A stretch of DNA of 64,000 nucleotides from Hordeum vulgare subsp. vulgare (Eukaryota; Streptophyta; Magnoliopsida; Poales; Poaceae): positions 393,563,581-393,627,580 of the forward strand of contig NC_058518.1 in assembly GCF_904849725.1 (NCBI RefSeq). The letters run 5' to 3'. Below are positions 46,311 through 58,449 of this stretch, piece by piece; position 1 is the stretch's first letter, and the number at the start of each line of letters is the position of its first letter. Both the position numbers and the translations under genes were made by a program. The notes under the pieces are model-generated. The model did not search any database. It was given only the letters and a program-made list of their open reading frames with translations, and had not been told where the DNA came from.

Positions 46311-48247
46311 CAATCCATCGGTAACATTACTTGGAGCTATATTTTTATTCACCACATGATATGTGTTTTGCTTGGAACGTCTTGTATCATAGGAGTCTTT
46401 TCTTTTTGTTGTGTCACAATCATCCTTGTTGCACACCTTTTTGAGAGAGAGAGAGACATGCACTCATCGTGATTTTGCTAGAATGCTCATAGTGCTTCAC
46501 TTATATCTTTTGAGCTAGATACTTTTGCTCTATGTGCTTCACTTATATATTTTAGAGCACGGCGGTGCGTGACTTGGTAGTTGGCTTATGCTATGAAAGT
46601 AGTCCCAAATGTGATAGGTACTCAAAGAGGTTGCAAAAACCTCCATCTTCATGTGCATAGAGTAGAAAGAGAAGTTTTGATTCCTCTCAATTAGTTTTGA
46701 GACGTGGATTTGGTAATATTAAGAGCTATGTTAGTAGGGTGTTGTGAATCTAGAAATACTTGTGTTGAAGTTAGTGATTCCCGTAGCATGCACGTATGGT
46801 GAAACGCTATGTTAGGAAGTCGGAGCATAATTGATCTATTGATTGTCATCGATTGTGTTGAGGTCGGGATCATGCGATGGTTAACACCTACCAACCCTTC
46901 CCCTCGGAGTATGCGTTTAGCACTTTGTTTCGATTACTAATAAAAACTTTCGCAACATGTGAGTTCTTCATGACTAATGTGAGTCCATGGTATAGATGCA
47001 CTTTCACCTTCCACCATTGATAGCCTCTCTAGTGCCGCGCAATTCTCGTCGGTGCACAAACCCACCATATGCCTTCCTCAAAACAGCCACCATACCTACC
47101 TACGATGGCATTTTCATAGCCATTCCAAGATATATTGCCATGCAACTCCCACCGTTCCATCTCAAGACTTGTCCCGTCACTCTCATATTGCCATTGCGTG
47201 ATCGTAAGATAGCTAGCGAGATGTTTCAACGTCATACACCATGCTAGATCGTTGCACATCCCGGTACACTGCCGGAGGCATTTCCTATAGAGTCATCATC
47301 ATTTTGAGCTGTGAGTAAATAAAAGTGTGATGATCATCATTGTTAGAGCATTGTACCATGTGAGGAAAAAAAAGAGCCCAAAGAGCCCAAAAATATTAAA
47401 AAAAGGAGAAAAAAAAGAGGCCTAAGAGCCCAAATGAAAGAAATAGAAAATAGAGAAAAAGAGAGAAGGGACAATGCTACTATCTTTTTCCACACTTGTG
47501 CTTCATAATAGCACCATCTTCTTCATGATTGAGAGCTTCTTGCTTTGTCACTACCATATGCTAGTGGGAATCGTCATTATAAAACTTGGCTTGTATATTC
47601 CAATGATGGGCTTCCTCAAAATTTCCCTAGATCTTCGTGAGCAAGCAAGTTGGATGCACACCCACTAGTTCTCCTTTTGAGCTTTCACATACCTATAGCT
47701 CTAGTGCATCTCTTGTATGGCAATCCCGACTCATTCACATAGATATTTATTAATGGGCATCTCCATAGCCCTTTGATACGTCGAGCCAATGTGACCATAT
47801 CCTCCTTTTTGTCTCACAACCACCACCACACTCGATTCCACTTGTAGTGCTATATCCATGGCTCACGCTCATGTATTGCATGATAGTTATAAAAAGTTTG
47901 AGAAAGTAAGAGTGCAAAAACAATTACTTGGCAAATACCGGGGTTGTGCATGATTTACATTAGTTGTGTGAGGATGATGGAGCATACCCAGTCTATATGA
48001 TTTTGTAGGGATAACTTTCCTTGGCCTTGTTATTTTGAAAGTTAATGATTACCTTGCTAGTTTTCTTGAAGTATTATTGTTTTCATGTCAATAGAAAACT
48101 ATTGTTTTGAATCTTACGGATCTGAACATTCATGTCACGTGAAAGAAATTGCAAAGGACAACTATGCTAGGTAGCATTCCACATCAAAAATTCATTCTTT
48201 ATCACTTCCTTACTCGAGGACGAGCAGGAGTTAAGCTTGGGGATGCT
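46311..48247 (+). other. Gypsy-1 non-coding 3' region, part 2, with polypurine tract
   Basis: No coding motif. The sequence is AT-rich with short A-rich runs near 47370-47470. It ends CTCGAGGACGAGCAGGAGTT followed by AAGCTTGGGGATGCT (48233-48247), the polypurine tract directly before the 3' LTR. Confidence 0.75.
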
Positions 48248-48945
48248 TGATACGTCTCCAACGTATCTATAATTTTTTGATGGTTTTATGCTATTATCTT
48301 GTCAAACTTTGGATGTTTTGCATGCCTTTCATATATTTTTTGGGACTAACTTATTAACTCAATGCGAAGTGCGAGTTCCTGTTTTTTCCTTGTTTTTGAC
48401 CCCTTTCAGAGCAGATTTTGAAACAAAGTCCAAACAAAAGAAAATCCTCGAAAAGATTTTTTCCGTAACGGAAGAAGATCGGGAAGCTTGAGAGCCAAGG
48501 CAGGGGGTCCCACGGGTCCCACAAGCCCTCACCCCGCGGCCAGGGGGGAGGTCGCGGCCCACAGGCTTGTGGCCCCCCTGGGCGCCCTCTGCCCTAGGGA
48601 TTGCACCTATATATTCCCTAAAAATCCCAAAAAAATCAGGAGATCATCAAAACTACTTTTCCGCCACCGCAAGCTTCTGTCTCCGCAAGATCCCATCTGG
48701 GGCACGTTCTGGTGCCCTGTCGGAGGGGGATTCGGACACGGAGGGCTTCTTCATCAACACCATGACCTCTCCGATGATGCGTGAGTAGTTCACCATACAC
48801 CTACAGGTCCATAGCTAGTAACTAGATGGCTTCTTCTCTCTCTTGGATCTTCAATACAAAGTTCTCCATGATCTTCATGGACATCTATCCGATGTAATCT
48901 TCTTTTGCGGTGTGTTTGTCGAGATCCGATGAATTGTGGATTTAT
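48248..48945 (+). repeat. 3' LTR of Gypsy-1, truncated
   Basis: It aligns with 35787-36483 with about 40 differences over roughly 700 bp by eye. Homology stops abruptly after GAATTGTGGATTTAT; the remaining 820 bp or so of the LTR are absent and CACTA-type sequence follows. Confidence 0.9.
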
Positions 48946-49607
48946 AAAAACATCATATTTGTGTTGATCGTGTGAATTTCAATCTGCAGGTGTTCGACGA
49001 CCTCCACGTGTGTTGGACGAGCTCCGCCCCTGCGTTTGTTGGTGAGCACAAATAACTTCTCCTCCTACCCCCTTAATTTGCTATGTCCCGGTCTTCGTGC
49101 CGATGAAACTTGCTAGCTATAGGTTTCTTCAATCATGAGTATGCGTGACCAGTATGTGTCTCCTGTTCGAAAGGGAGACATCTATAAATATGCATTTCTT
49201 TGCATATTTATAACCGCCATCCTTTTGAATTGTCCAACATTATCCATGCACAGCCCAAGTATGTGTAGATTGGGTTCGTTTTCTCGTATGATGTGCTCTG
49301 GATCCGATGCAGAATTTCGTCAGTGCCTCCCTGTTGTTCTCCGGGTACACATCCTCTCTACTTATTGCCGAGACGTGTATCAAGAGAACAGCGGGGAGGT
49401 GCTCCGAAATTCTGCATCGCATCTGGAGCAGAGCATGGGAAAACGAACCCAATCTTCACATACTCGGATGGGATTAGGACCTATCTTTACCTATTAGCGT
49501 GTAGGTTGCATGGACGTAATAAAACTGACAAACTTGATTAGCATATGAATATAGATGATGAATTACATATTTATTTCTTGTGCGCCCATAGGTAGCTAGC
49601 AGGCAAC
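48946..49607 (+). other. CACTA intron or leader before the transposase
   Basis: It contains TTTCAATCTGCAG|GTGTTCG (an acceptor-like site at about 48980) and a second acceptor-like GCCCATAG before GTAGCTAGCAGGCAACATG. Between 49240 and 49452 the sequence GATTGGGTTCGTTTTCTCG...AATTTCG recurs inverted (CGAAATTCTGCATCG...AAAACGAACCCAATC), giving an imperfect hairpin of about 190 bp. Confidence 0.5.
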
Positions 49608-52134
49608 ATGAGTGATCGTGCTTGGATGTACACTGGTCACCCTAGTCAGAAAGACATGACCCATGAATGGTTAACAAAAACCAGGGGGTTTGTGAGAGCC
49701 GCATTTGCAAATGGCCAGCAAAAAACATGGTGCCCCTGTCCCAACTGCGACAACTGGAAAAAAGCAGACAGAGTTTGAAATGGGTAAACACCTGCAGAAG
49801 TGGGGTATTACGCCTAATTATACGGTGTGGGATTTTCATGGTGAGTCTGACCAACGTGCCAGAGCTGAGGTGATTCATCGTCGCACCGACGAGCATGGTA
49901 CCGGGATTGAAGACATGGTGCAAGACTTTGATGATGCTCGGGATTCGGACGATGAGATGGAGGAATCTGCAAAGGCCTTCTATGAAATCTTGGAGTCTTC
50001 AAAACATCCTCTCCACGAGCAGACTGAGCTTTGTCAGCTGGATGCCATCGCGCAAGTAATGGCTCTAAAGGCTTAATTCAACCTAGGCAGAGAATGCTAC
50101 GACACGATGATGACGATATTTGGACGCTTTATACCCAAAGGCCATGTACTGCCTGCAAACCTATACCAGTTAGAGAAAATCCTCCGTGTACTTAAGATGC
50201 CATATGAGAAGATACATGCGTGTGAGAATGGATGTGCCTTATTTAGGCTTGAGTATGTGGCCTTGAACTATTGCCCCATTTGCAATTCTTCTAGGTATAT
50301 TGTGCTAGACAACGGTATGGGTGAGAAGAATCAGACCAAAATCCCCATTAGTGTTCTTCGGTATCTGCCAATCGTACCAAGACTTCAACGTCTTTTCATG
50401 GTCGAAGAGACGGCCATACAGATGACATGGCACAAATTGGGCAAAAGAACCGAACTAGATGCGGATGGGAACAAGATGCTGGTACACACTTCAGATGGTT
50501 TTGCGTGGAGGCACTTCGATGCATTACGTAAGGATAAATCGAAAGATCCAAGGCAACCTAGAGTTGCCATCAGCACGGATGGGTTCAATGTGTATGGTAT
50601 GACGGCAACATAATACAGTTGTTGGCCTGTATTTGTCATTCCACTCAATTTGCCGCCTGGAGAGATTATGAAAAGAAAGAACATTTTATTGACGTTGATA
50701 ATTCCAGGGCCCAACTATCCGGGAAGAATATGAATGTGTACATGCAGCCACTTAAGGATGAGTTGCAAGAAGCCTGGGATAATGGGATCAAGACCTATGA
50801 TGCGGCTAGAAAAACAAATTTCAAAATGCATGTGTGGTACATGTACTCGACGCATGATTATTCGGCGTTTGCGCTATTCGCTGGCTGGTGTGTGCATGGA
50901 AGGTTACCGTGCACCGCATGCAAGGCAGCTCTTCAGTTTTGTTGGTTGTAGGCTGGTCGCAAGTATTCTTGCTTTGACATGCATATACAATTCCTGGATC
51001 CTGACCATAAGTTTAGAAAAGACAATAAGAATTTCATCAAACGTAGAGTTGTCAAAAACACTGCACCAGCTGCGTTGACAGGCCAACAGACCCTTGATCA
51101 GTTAAATGCTCTCGAGCCTGATCCTTTGCATCCAGGATACTTCAAAGGGTATACTACGGAACACACCTGGACTCACAAGTCATGCTTATGGGATCTTCCT
51201 TACTTCAAAGACCTTCTTTGCCCACACAACATTGACGTGATGCACACTGAAAAGAATATTGCAAAGGCCATTTTTGGTACATTGTTTGGCATAGAGGGGA
51301 AGTCAAAAGATAATCCTAAGGCTAGAATCGACCTGGAGGCTCTATGTGATAGACTATTGCAAAACTTGCGACAACGGAAAGGAAAGCAAAGCATAGCGAA
51401 GCCAAAGGCATGGTTCAATCTTGAAAGGCCAGCTATCAGGGAAATGCTATTGTGGGTGAAAATGCGGTTGATGTTCCCCGATGGGTATACTGCAAATCTA
51501 AAGAGGGGAGCCAGTCTTGAGAAATTGAAAATATTTGGTCTCAAGAGTCATGATTGGCACATTTGGATTGAGCGGGTAATGTTGGTGATGTTGCGTGGCT
51601 TTATCCCTGAGGATGAATGGCTAGTACTAGCAGAGCTGAGCTATTTCTTCCATTCTCTTTGTGCGAAAGAACTATCGCCTGGTGTGCTAGATGAAATGGA
51701 AGAGTTGGCGGCGGAGTTGATCTGCAAATTAGAAAATATCTTTCCACCGGGCTTCTTTAATCCAATGCAACATTTGATTTTGCATCCCCCGAGCAAGGCA
51801 AGAATGGGGGGGCGTTCAAAATCGATGGTGCTACTCAACTGAGAGGATGCAGAAGTAGCTTCAAGCTAAGTGTAAAAATAAACGTAGAATTGAAGCATCG
51901 ACGGCCGAGGCATTCATTACTAAGGAGGCGGCAAACTTCGTGACAGCACACTACGAAACCAAAAATCGTCATTTGCATAACCCGAAGCCTCGGTACAATG
52001 ATGGCGATCCAGAAAAAGTTCGATCCAACCTCAGCCTATTCAAAGGTAAGCTCGCACCATCCGGTGCTTCGAAAGGGAAATCATTGGATGTCGAAGAATG
52101 GCGGACCATTTCATTGTATATCTTTGATACGTCT
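49608..52134 (+). pseudogene. CACTA TNP2-type transposase
   Basis: It opens with an ATG at 49608 (MSDRAWMYTGHPSQKDMTHE, then CPCPNC), the transposase-associated N-terminal domain. The frame then shifts several times. Following pieces are GRFIPKGHVLPANLYQLEKI and CENGCALFR (50107-50613, also VAISTDGFNVYGM); WCVHGRLPCTACK (50619-50951); and HNIDVMHTEKNIAKAIFGT, FFNPMQHLILH (50979-51842). The last piece is AHYETKNRHLHNPKPRYNDG (51940 onward), cut by Gypsy-2 at 52135. These are hallmarks of plant En/Spm TNP2 transposases. Frameshifts near 49770, 50600 and 51843 plus scattered stops (for example 50074) and the insertion make it inactive. Confidence 0.9.
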
Positions 52135-53882
52135 CCGTCGTATCTACTTTTCCAAACTCTTTTTCCCTTGTTTTGGACTCTAATTTGCATGATTTGAATG
52201 GAACTAACCCGGACTGACGCTGTTTTCAGTAGAATTGCCATGGTGTTGTTTTTGTGTAGAAATGAAAGTTCTCGGAACATCCTGAAAATTTACGGAGAAT
52301 TTTTCTAGAAAATATGGAAAATACGTGCGCAAAGATCCACTGGAGGGGATGGGATAGTGGGCCACAAGCCCTGTTGCCGCGGCCTCCCCCCTGGCCGCGG
52401 CAACCAAGCTTGTGGGGCCCACGGGGCTCTGCCGCCCCCAAACTCAGCTCTATAAATTCACTTTCGCCCAGAAAAAAAAATCAGAAGAGAAGATTTCGTG
52501 GCGTTTGTGATACGGAGCCGCCACCACATCCTGTTCTTCATCTGGAGGACAGATCTGGAGTCCGTTTTCGGCTCCGAAGAGGGGAAATCATCGCCATCGT
52601 CATCATCAACCTTCTTCCCTCTCCAATTCCTTGAAGCTCTTCATCGTTCATGAGTAATCTATTCATAGGCTCGCTGAGCGGTGATGAGTAGGATGAGATC
52701 TATCATGTAATTGAATTAGTTTTGACGGGGATTGATCCCTAGTATCCACTATGTTCTGAGATTGATGTTGCTACTACTTTGCCATGCTTAATGCTTGTCA
52801 CTAGGGCCCGAGTGCCATACTTTCAGATCTGAAATTATTATGTTGTCACCAATATATGTGTGTTTTAGATCCGATCTTGCAAGTTGTAGTTACCTACTAT
52901 GTTTTATGACCCGGCAACCCCGGAGTGACAATAACTGGAACCACTCTCGGTGATGACCATAGTTTGAGGAGTTTATGTGTTCACCAAGTGGTAATGCGTT
53001 GTTTCAGTTCTTTATTAAAAGGAGAACCTTAATATCACGTAGTATCCTTTGGGACCCCGCTGCCATGGGAGGGATGGACAATAGATGTCATGCAAGTTCT
53101 TTTCCCTAAGCACGTATGACTACACACGGAATGCATGCCTACATCACATTGACGAACGGGAGCTAGCCACGTATCTCTCCGTGTTATAACTGTTGCATGA
53201 TGAATATCATCCAAACAAATCACCGACCCATTGCCTACGAGTTTGTCCCAGTGCTGCTGTTACTTGTCTTGCTCTATTGCTACTGCTGTTACTACTGTTG
53301 CTGCTGCTGTTACTTGCTATTGCTGCTACTTGCTACTGTTGCTACTTGCTACTGATGTCACTACTGTTGTTCCTTGCTACTGCTGTTACTCGTTACACTA
53401 CTACTACCTGCTACAATTCAGGTTCGCTCGTCGTTGACGGGAAAAGACAATTTCCGTCAACGGGCAACTTCTCGCGCCATTGATACGACAGTTAGGAATA
53501 GTCTGCCATCAATAGATCGTTTCTGACACTGTTGTTATCATACCAGTTTGCTGCTGATACTTTGCTTGTAGATACTAATCTTTCAGGTGTGGTTGAATCT
53601 GATACATTCAGGTGCTAATACTCGAGAGTATCATCTCACTTCCTGCCTAGCGAATCAACAAATTTGGGTCGAATACTCTACCCTCAAAAACTGCCACGAA
53701 CCCACGCGCTCGTGGGCCATTGCAAGACAATTGCTAATTGTTGAGCAACTGGGAGCAGTTCTGCCTCTGTTGTTGCAAAGGAATCAAGTCAGGGACTCGT
53801 CAACAACATTCTTCTAGTGCCGTTGCCAGGGACTGCTAAGTAGCATTTTTCTGGCACTGTTGCCGGGGACTGCTAAGCAACA
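52135..53882 (+). repeat. 5' LTR of Gypsy-2
   Basis: It matches 62333-64000 with about 3-4% differences by eye and a small indel at the start (TGATACGTCTCCGTCG against TGATAACG). The TATA box (CTCTATAAATTC) is at about 52449. A CTG/TTA-rich trinucleotide-like stretch lies at 53249-53412. The end is placed at 53882 rather than 53808, because the 3' LTR still matches past 53808 when the window ends. Confidence 0.8.
52357..52422. promoter_or_regulatory. Long palindrome upstream of the Gypsy-2 LTR TATA box
   Basis: Inner arms GTTGCCGCGGCC (52373-52384) and GGCCGCGGCAAC (52393-52404) pair perfectly. Outer arms GTGGGCCACAAGC and GCTTGTGGGGCCCAC pair with a small bulge. The TATA box starts about 28 bp after the right arm, the same spacing as in Gypsy-1. 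Confidence 0.75.
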
Positions 53883-53906
53883 TTTTTCTGGCGCCATTGT
53901 CGGGGA
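53814..53906 (+). repeat. 37-bp tandem copies ending in the Gypsy-2 primer-binding site
   Basis: Copies start CTAGTGCCGTTGCCAGGGAC (53814), CTGGCACTGTTGCCGGGGAC (53851) and CTGGCGCCATTGTCGGGGAG (53888). The first two are exactly 37 bp. The third best keeps TGGCGCC and is the likely functional primer site (53889-53906). Confidence 0.85.
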
Positions 53907-54057
53907 GGTATTGCTATATTCTCTGAGTCACTTGGGATTTATATCTGCTGATCACTATGAAGAATCTGAAGGATCCAAAAACTAAAGTCTTGCCCTCAAC
54001 TACGAGGGGGGGGGTAAGGAACTGCCATCTAGCTCTCCACTTGATTCACCTTCAGTT

Positions 54058-56713
54058 ATGAGTAAATTTGCGTCATCACCTCTTGCTAGAAATCTTGATA
54101 TGTCGCCTGTGCTTGATGATGCTTATGATGCTACTGCTAGAGATGTTATGCCTGATATTGCTAGAGATGATATGCCTGATACTGCTAGAGATGCTATGCC
54201 TGATACTGCTAGAGATGCTATGCCTGATACTGCTAGAGATGCTATGCCTAATACTGCTTTGCCTGATGATGCTAGAGATGCTATTTTGCCTGATGATGTT
54301 ATGCTTGATACTGCTAGAGATACTACTTTGCCTGATATGCCACTAGGGTATTCCTAGATGCTCATATTGCTAGATTTACTGCCAATGCTCGTGATACTTC
54401 TGAAACTGCCGATACTATTGAGATAGAACCTGCTTTTGCTCCTGCTAGATCAAGCTCTCCTAGATATGAATTGCCTGATATACCTAAGGGTTATGTTATG
54501 GAGGGAGAGATAGCTGAGGATTTTCTTGCGTGTAAGGATGCCTATGAAGCTGAGAAATTACTTCTCAAGTGGAAGGAAATATCTCCGAAAGCTAGGATGA
54601 AATACGACCCGAAGTTTGCCACTTCGCCTATCTTTATCACCGATAAGGATTATGAATTCTCTGTCAATCCTGAGTCTAGTCGAATCTGATCCTTTCCACG
54701 GTTATGAGTCTGAGACGGTCGTAGCCCATCTTACCAAACTACACGATATGGTCACCCTTTTCACTAGTGAGGAGAAGATCCGCCACTACTATATCCTTAA
54801 GCTGTTTCCTTTCTCTCTAAAGGATGACGCTAAAGCCTGGTTCACTTCTCTTGCTCCTCGATGTGTGAGTAGTCCCCAGGATACGGTCTATTACTTCTGT
54901 GAGAAATATTTCCCTGTCCATAAGAAGCAAGCTGCCTTGCAGGAAATATAAAACTTTGCTCAACTCAAAGAAGAGAGTCTCCCACAAGCTTGGGGGAGGC
55001 TCTTCCAGCTACAGAATGCTTTGCCTGATCACCCTCTTAAGAAGAACGAGATACTTGATATCTTCTATAACGGACTTACCGATGCTTCTAGAGACCACCT
55101 AGATAGTTGTGCCGGTTGTGTTTTTAGGGAACGAATTGTAGAACAAGGTGAGACTCTACTGAATAATATCTTGATCAACGATAATGCTTGGACCATTCCC
55201 GAACCACCTCCTAAGCCAACTCCGAAGAAAATAGGTATTCTATTCCTCAGTCCCGAAGATATGCAAGAAGCCAAGAAATCTATGCAAGAGAAAGGCATTA
55301 GATCCGAAGATGTCAAAAATCTACCACCTATCGAAGAGATCCATGGTCTTGATAACCCGATACACGTAGTGGAAGTAAATTCTCTACGTAGGTTTGATGA
55401 GAGTGATATTACTTTTGATAAACCTACTAGCTTATGCTTTGATGAATTTGACAACTTTGTTGCCAAACAATAGAGTTTGAATGATTATGTTAGCAAGCAT
55501 TTGGAACAAAGTACTCGTATGCTTAGTCATTTAAGTGCTTGTGTAGACAAAAATGTCAATGATCTGAAGCTTCTGAGTAAACATGCCTCTATGATTACTA
55601 CTCAGGTAGAACAAGTACTTAAAGCTTAGAATGACCTGCTCAATGAATTAAATGACAACTCTGTCAGAGTCATTACTAGAGGAGGCAAAATGACTGAGGA
55701 ACCTTTGTATCCTAAGGGTCATCCTAAGAGAATTGATCAAGATTCTCAAGGAATTAATGTTGATACACCTAGTCATCCTAAGGTGAAGAAGAAGGATGAT
55801 AGAAACCCACATGTCAGTTCACCAAATATTGTCACACCTGAAGAACCAAATGATATTTCTGCGTCTGATGCAGAAACACAATCTGGTGATGAACATGAAC
55901 CTGGTGACAATAAGGACAGCGATGTTCATAATGATGCTCAACCTAGCAATGATAAGGATGTGGAGATTGAACCTACGGTCAATCCTGATAACCCACAACC
56001 TAAGAGATACTATAAGAATGACTTCACTGCTAGGAAGCATGGTAAAGAAAGAGAGCCATGGGTTCAGAGACCTATGCCCTTTCCTCCTAAGCCATCCAAG
56101 AAAAAGGATGATGAGGATTTTGAGCGCTTTATTAAAATGATAAGACCCGTCTTTCTGCAGATGCGGTTAGTTGATAAGCTCAAAATGTCTCCATATGCCA
56201 AGTACATGAAAGATATCGTGACCAATAAACGGAAGATACCAGATCTTGAGATCTCCACCATGCTTGCCAATTACACTTTCAAAGGTGGAACTCCTAAGAA
56301 ACTTGGTGATCCCGGAGTGCCCAGTATACCTTGCTCCATTAAAGGAAACTATGTAAGAACTGCCTTATGTGACCTTGGAGCCGGAGTTAGTGTTATGCCT
56401 CTCTCTCTCTCTATCGTAGACTTGAACTGGATAAGTTGACTCCCACTGAAATCTCTGTGCAAATGGCCGACAAATCAACTGCTTTCCCTGTTGGCATTTG
56501 CAAGGATGTGCCTATTGTGGTTGCTAACACCACTATCTTAACAGGCTTTGTTATCTTGGATATTCCCGAGGACGATACCATGGCTGTCATCCTTGGAAGA
56601 CCCTTTTTAAACACTGGAGAGGCTCTTATAGATTGCAACAAAGGCAATGTCACTTTCCATGTCAACGGTAATGAGCATACCGTGCACTTTCCGAAGAAAC
56701 GATATCAAGTACA
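54058..56713 (+). pseudogene. Gypsy-2 gag-protease, first part
   Basis: It opens MSKFASSPLARNLDMSP (54058), followed by an ARDAMPDT peptide repeat and a stop at 54355. It continues as LPDIPKGYVMEGEIAEDFLA (54465-54690), then in another frame DPFHGYESETVVAHLTKLHD and YYILKLFPFSLKDDAKAWF (gag), broken by stops at 54949, 55471 and 55627. A charged linker leads to ISTMLANYTFKGGTPKKLGDPG and the protease motif CDLGAGVSVMP (about 56370). A frameshift near 56425 precedes AVILGRPFLNTGEALIDC. A solo LTR interrupts the frame at 56714. Confidence 0.85.
54136..54255 (+). repeat. 24-bp in-frame tandem repeat within gag
   Basis: Five units of GCTAGAGATGNTATGCCTGA plus TATT, TACT or AATACT-type endings, each encoding ARD(A/V/D)MPD(T/I) or MPNT. 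Looser copies continue to about 54345. Confidence 0.85.
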
Positions 56714-58449
56714 TGTTGGAAATATGCCCTAGAGGCAATAATAATATGATTATTATCATATTTCCCTGTTCATGATAATCGTCTATTGTTCATGCTATAA
56801 TTGTATTAACAGGAAACAGTAATACATGTGTGAACAAATAGATCACAATGTGTCCCTAGAAAGCCTCTAGTTGGCTAGCTCGTTAGTCAATAGATGATCA
56901 TGGTTTCCTGATCATGGGCATTAGATGTCATTGATAACGGGATCACATCATTGGGAGAATGATGTGATGGACAAGACCCAATCCTAAGCCTAGCACTAGA
57001 TCGTATTGTTCGTATGCTAATGCTTTTCTAATGTCAAGTATCTTTTCCTTCGACCGTGAGATTATGCAACTCCCGGATACCGTAGGAGTGCTTTGGGTGT
57101 ATCAAACGTCACAACGTAACTGGGTGACTATAAAGGTGCACTGCGGGTACCTCCGAAAGTGTCTGTTGGGTTGGTACGAATCAAGATCGGGATTTGTCAC
57201 TCCGTGTGACGGAGAGGTATCTCTGGGCCCACTCGGTAGAACATCATCATGAGCTCAATGTGACTAAGGAGTTAGTCACACGATGACGTGCTACGGAACG
57301 AGTAAAGAGACTTACCTGTAACGAGATTGAACAAGGTATAGGTATACCGACGATCGAATCTCGGGCAAGTTCTATACCGACAAACAAAGGGAATCGTATA
57401 CAGGATTGATTGAATCCTTGACATCGTGGTTCATCCAATGAGATCATCGTTGAGCAAGTGGGAGCCACAATGGGTATCCAGACCCCGCTGATGGTTATTG
57501 GCCAGAGAGGTGTCTCGGTCATGTTTGCCTATCTCTCGAACCCGTAGGGTCTACACACTTAAGGTTCGATGACGCTAGGGTTATAGGGAATTGTTATACG
57601 AGGTTACCGAAAGTTGTTCGGAGTCCCGGATGAGATCCCGGACGTCACGAGGAGCTCCGGAATGGTCCGGAGGTAAATATTGATATATAGGACGGATGGT
57701 TTAGGATACCGGAAGTGTTTCGGGCATCACCGGTAACGTACCGGGACCACCGGGACCAGCGGAGGTGGCCCCGGGGGACCACCGAAGGGGGCAATGACCC
57801 CGGGAGGTAAGGTGGGCCAAGTGGGGGTGGAAACCAACCCCTAGGTGGGCTGGTGCGCCTCCCCACTCAGCCCATTGCGCAAGGGAGAGAAAAGGGGGGG
57901 CAAACCCTAAGCCAGGTGGGCCTAAGGCCCACTAGTTGGTGCACCACCCCCTCCTCCCTCCTCTGGCAGCCGCACCCCCTAGGGTGGGAACCCTAGGGGT
58001 GGCACCCCCTCTCCCCTTCCCCTATATATAGTGGGCACTTTTGGCCATTGGAGATTAGACTTTTCCCTCTCCCTCGGCGCAGCCCTGCTCTTCTTTGTCC
58101 TCCTCTCTGTCGGTGCTTGGCGAAGCCCTACCGGGAGACCTCGTCTCTCCATCGACACCACGCCGTCGTGTTGCTGGACTTCTTCCCCAACCTCTCCCTT
58201 CTCCTTGCTGGATCAAGGTGCGGGAGACGTCACTGGGCTGCACGTGTGTTGAACGCCGAGGTGCCGTAGTTCGGCACTAGATCGGAATCGCTGCGAGTAC
58301 GACTCCATCAACTGCGTTCTAGCAACGCTTCCGCTTAGCGATCTTCAAAGGTATGAAGATGCTCTTACCCCTCTCTCGTTGCTGGTCTCTCCATAGGAAG
58401 ATCTGAATATGCATAGGAAAATTTTGAATTTATGCTACATTACCCAACA
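56714..58449 (+). mobile_element. Solo LTR, BARE/Angela-type Copia, nested in Gypsy-2
   Basis: It is 1736 bp, starting TGTTGGAAATATGCCCTAGAGG and ending TTACCCAACA, with five-base target duplications GTACA on both sides (56709-56713 and 58450-58454). TATA-like CCTATATATAGTG lies at about 58021. Protease coding resumes directly after it. It is the product of LTR-LTR recombination of a former full element. Confidence 0.95.

Larger units (their letters stand above)
35787..48945 (+). mobile_element. Gypsy-1: non-autonomous gag-protease LTR element
   Basis: The left LTR starts TGATACGTCTCCAACG at 35787 and the right LTR at 48248. Between them are a primer site, gag, protease and a long non-coding 3' part ending in a polypurine tract. 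A 5.9-kb LINE sits at 40366-46294. No RT, RNase H or integrase motif is found in either direction, so movement would need a helper. The preceding five bases GTCAC are the expected target duplication, but the right flank cannot confirm it because the right LTR is truncated at 48945. The family resembles abundant Triticeae Gypsy groups such as Fatima (name uncertain). Confidence 0.9.
33700..52134 (+). mobile_element. CACTA (En/Spm) transposon remnant, split by Gypsy-1 and cut by Gypsy-2
   Basis: Three parts read in order on the plus strand. They are AT-rich subterminal-type repeats (33721-34600), a GC-rich leader with a GT donor (about 34680-35400) and intron-like sequence to 35786, and, after Gypsy-1, an acceptor-like TTTCAATCTGCAG (about 48980) followed by a TNP2-type transposase remnant (49608-52134). 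Gypsy-2 then interrupts the transposase; the CACTA 3' end must lie beyond the window. No CACTA terminal inverted repeat is visible at the left end, so the start is approximate. Confidence 0.7.

Noticed and set aside
55065..55466. 133-codon minus-strand ORF
   Set aside because: It is an antisense shadow of the Gypsy-2 gag frame.
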